From assembly GCA_009704345.1 (NCBI GenBank), contig WLEH01000090.1, positions 1 through 5,390 of the forward strand: 5,390 nt of DNA, written 5' to 3'. This DNA comes from Actinomycetota bacterium (lineage in GTDB: Bacteria > Actinomycetota > Actinomycetes > S36-B12 > UBA5976). Below the pieces are notes generated by a model that made no database searches, was not told the DNA's origin, and saw nothing but the letters and a program-made list of their open reading frames with translations. The number at the start of each line of letters is the position of its first letter. Position 1 is the first letter of the stretch. The position numbers and the translations under genes were made by a program. Positions 5,075 to 5,390 of the stretch are shown here, piece after piece.

Positions 5075-5390
5075 CTAGTGCTTGGTATTTCGTTAACCAC
5101 ACCAATAGCACCATAGCTAACGCAACGTGCACAGCAACTAATGCCCAAGGTAGACCGGTAAACCATTGGGAATAGCCGACGAGTACTTGAACAACAACTA
5201 CTGCCACAATTCGAACCAAAAATTCATTTCGACTTAAAATCATATTCGCTATTAGCAGCCCGGTGAATAACCAAACAGAATCCGCATGCAGCCACGCCAT
5301 TGTGGCAACATCTAAATTAAAACGCGTAGCTACATCATCTCCAGCGTGTGGACCAGATCCGGTTGTGATTACGCCTAAGAGAATAATTAA
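5055..5390 (-). CDS. ctaA: Heme A synthase (CtaA/COX15), C-terminal part (5' end outside window)
   Basis: Membrane enzyme that oxidises the C8 methyl of heme O to give heme A, the step after CtaB. The frame is open through the right edge: 111 C-terminal residues are visible of about 300 expected, so the ATG at 5298-5300 is internal. Diagnostic stretches in order: TTGSGPHAGD (visible residues 9-18), RFNLD, MAWLHADSVWLFTGLL with His35, then QVLVGYSQWFTGLPWALVAVHVALA with His88; these two histidines correspond to the conserved heme-ligand pair of the C-terminal half. Three membrane helices are evident (about 36-52, 57-73, 82-99), followed by a short tail. It converges on the ATP-grasp gene and overlaps it by 20 bp. 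ctaA on the strand opposite ctaB and downstream of it is also seen in Mycobacterium. Confidence 0.93.
   Translation of the reverse strand, partial: LIILLGVITTGSGPHAGDDVATRFNLDVATMAWLHADSVWLFTGLLIANMILSRNEFLVRIVAVVVVQVLVGYSQWFTGLPWALVAVHVALAMVLLVWLTKYQALVKQGAL
5078..5111 (+). other. Stem-loop just after the ATP-grasp stop codon
   Basis: GTGCTTGGT (5078-5086) can pair with ACCAA-TA-GCAC (5101-5111), giving nine base pairs with a two-base bulge and a 14-base loop that contains GTTAAC. It begins 4 bases after the TAA of the ATP-grasp gene, in the antisense of ctaA, where the ctaB transcript could end. No U-tract follows, and the bulge makes it modest, so it may be coincidence. Confidence 0.2.

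Noticed and set aside
5055..5300. An 81-residue small membrane protein starting at the ATG at 5300
   Set aside because: The frame continues upstream to the window edge with diagnostic heme A synthase sequence (TGSGPHAGD, RFNLD), so this is the internal Met of a truncated ctaA.

Overview
The window looks like a compact actinobacterial chromosome segment. The strongest lineage marker is rbpA, which encodes the Actinobacteria-specific RNA polymerase-binding protein RbpA and sits directly behind secG. The gene set (tpiA-secG, tkt, ctaB, ctaA) matches a neighbourhood known from Mycobacterium and Streptomyces. Base composition is modest: sampled lines run from about 41 to 51% G+C, far below typical soil actinomycetes. 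Nearly every base is coding, with gaps of 36, 11 and 77 bp and three gene overlaps. Low GC plus extreme compaction suggests a streamlined planktonic lineage such as the freshwater acI group (Nanopelagicales). That placement is inference.

Layout. Plus strand, left: the 3' part of tpiA (triosephosphate isomerase, entering from the left edge), then secG and rbpA (1-1264), apparently one transcription unit, perhaps with an extra promoter before secG. Minus strand: a complete tkt (transketolase, 1261-3249), whose stop codon overlaps that of rbpA by 4 bp. Then a 77-bp divergent intergenic region. Plus strand: ctaB (heme O synthase, 3327-4220), overlapped by ATGA with a 285-aa ATP-grasp ligase resembling DcsG/RimK-type proteins (4217-5074). 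Minus strand, right edge: the 3' part of ctaA (heme A synthase), overlapping the ATP-grasp gene tail to tail by 20 bp.

How the genes fit together. tpiA and tkt belong to glycolysis and the pentose phosphate pathway. secG belongs to the Sec translocon. rbpA supports transcription initiation by the housekeeping sigma factor. CtaB (heme B to heme O) and CtaA (heme O to heme A) are consecutive steps making the cofactor of aa3-type cytochrome oxidase. The ATP-grasp gene lies between these two heme genes and is probably translationally coupled to ctaB; its substrate cannot be read from the sequence.

Most noteworthy: (1) the unassigned ATP-grasp enzyme inside the heme A locus; (2) direct abutment of tkt and rbpA, where other actinobacteria carry tal-zwf-opcA-pgl; (3) inverted repeats just beyond the rbpA stop that can form mutually exclusive hairpins. 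I found no RNA gene, mobile element, CRISPR array or clearly novel multi-gene system.
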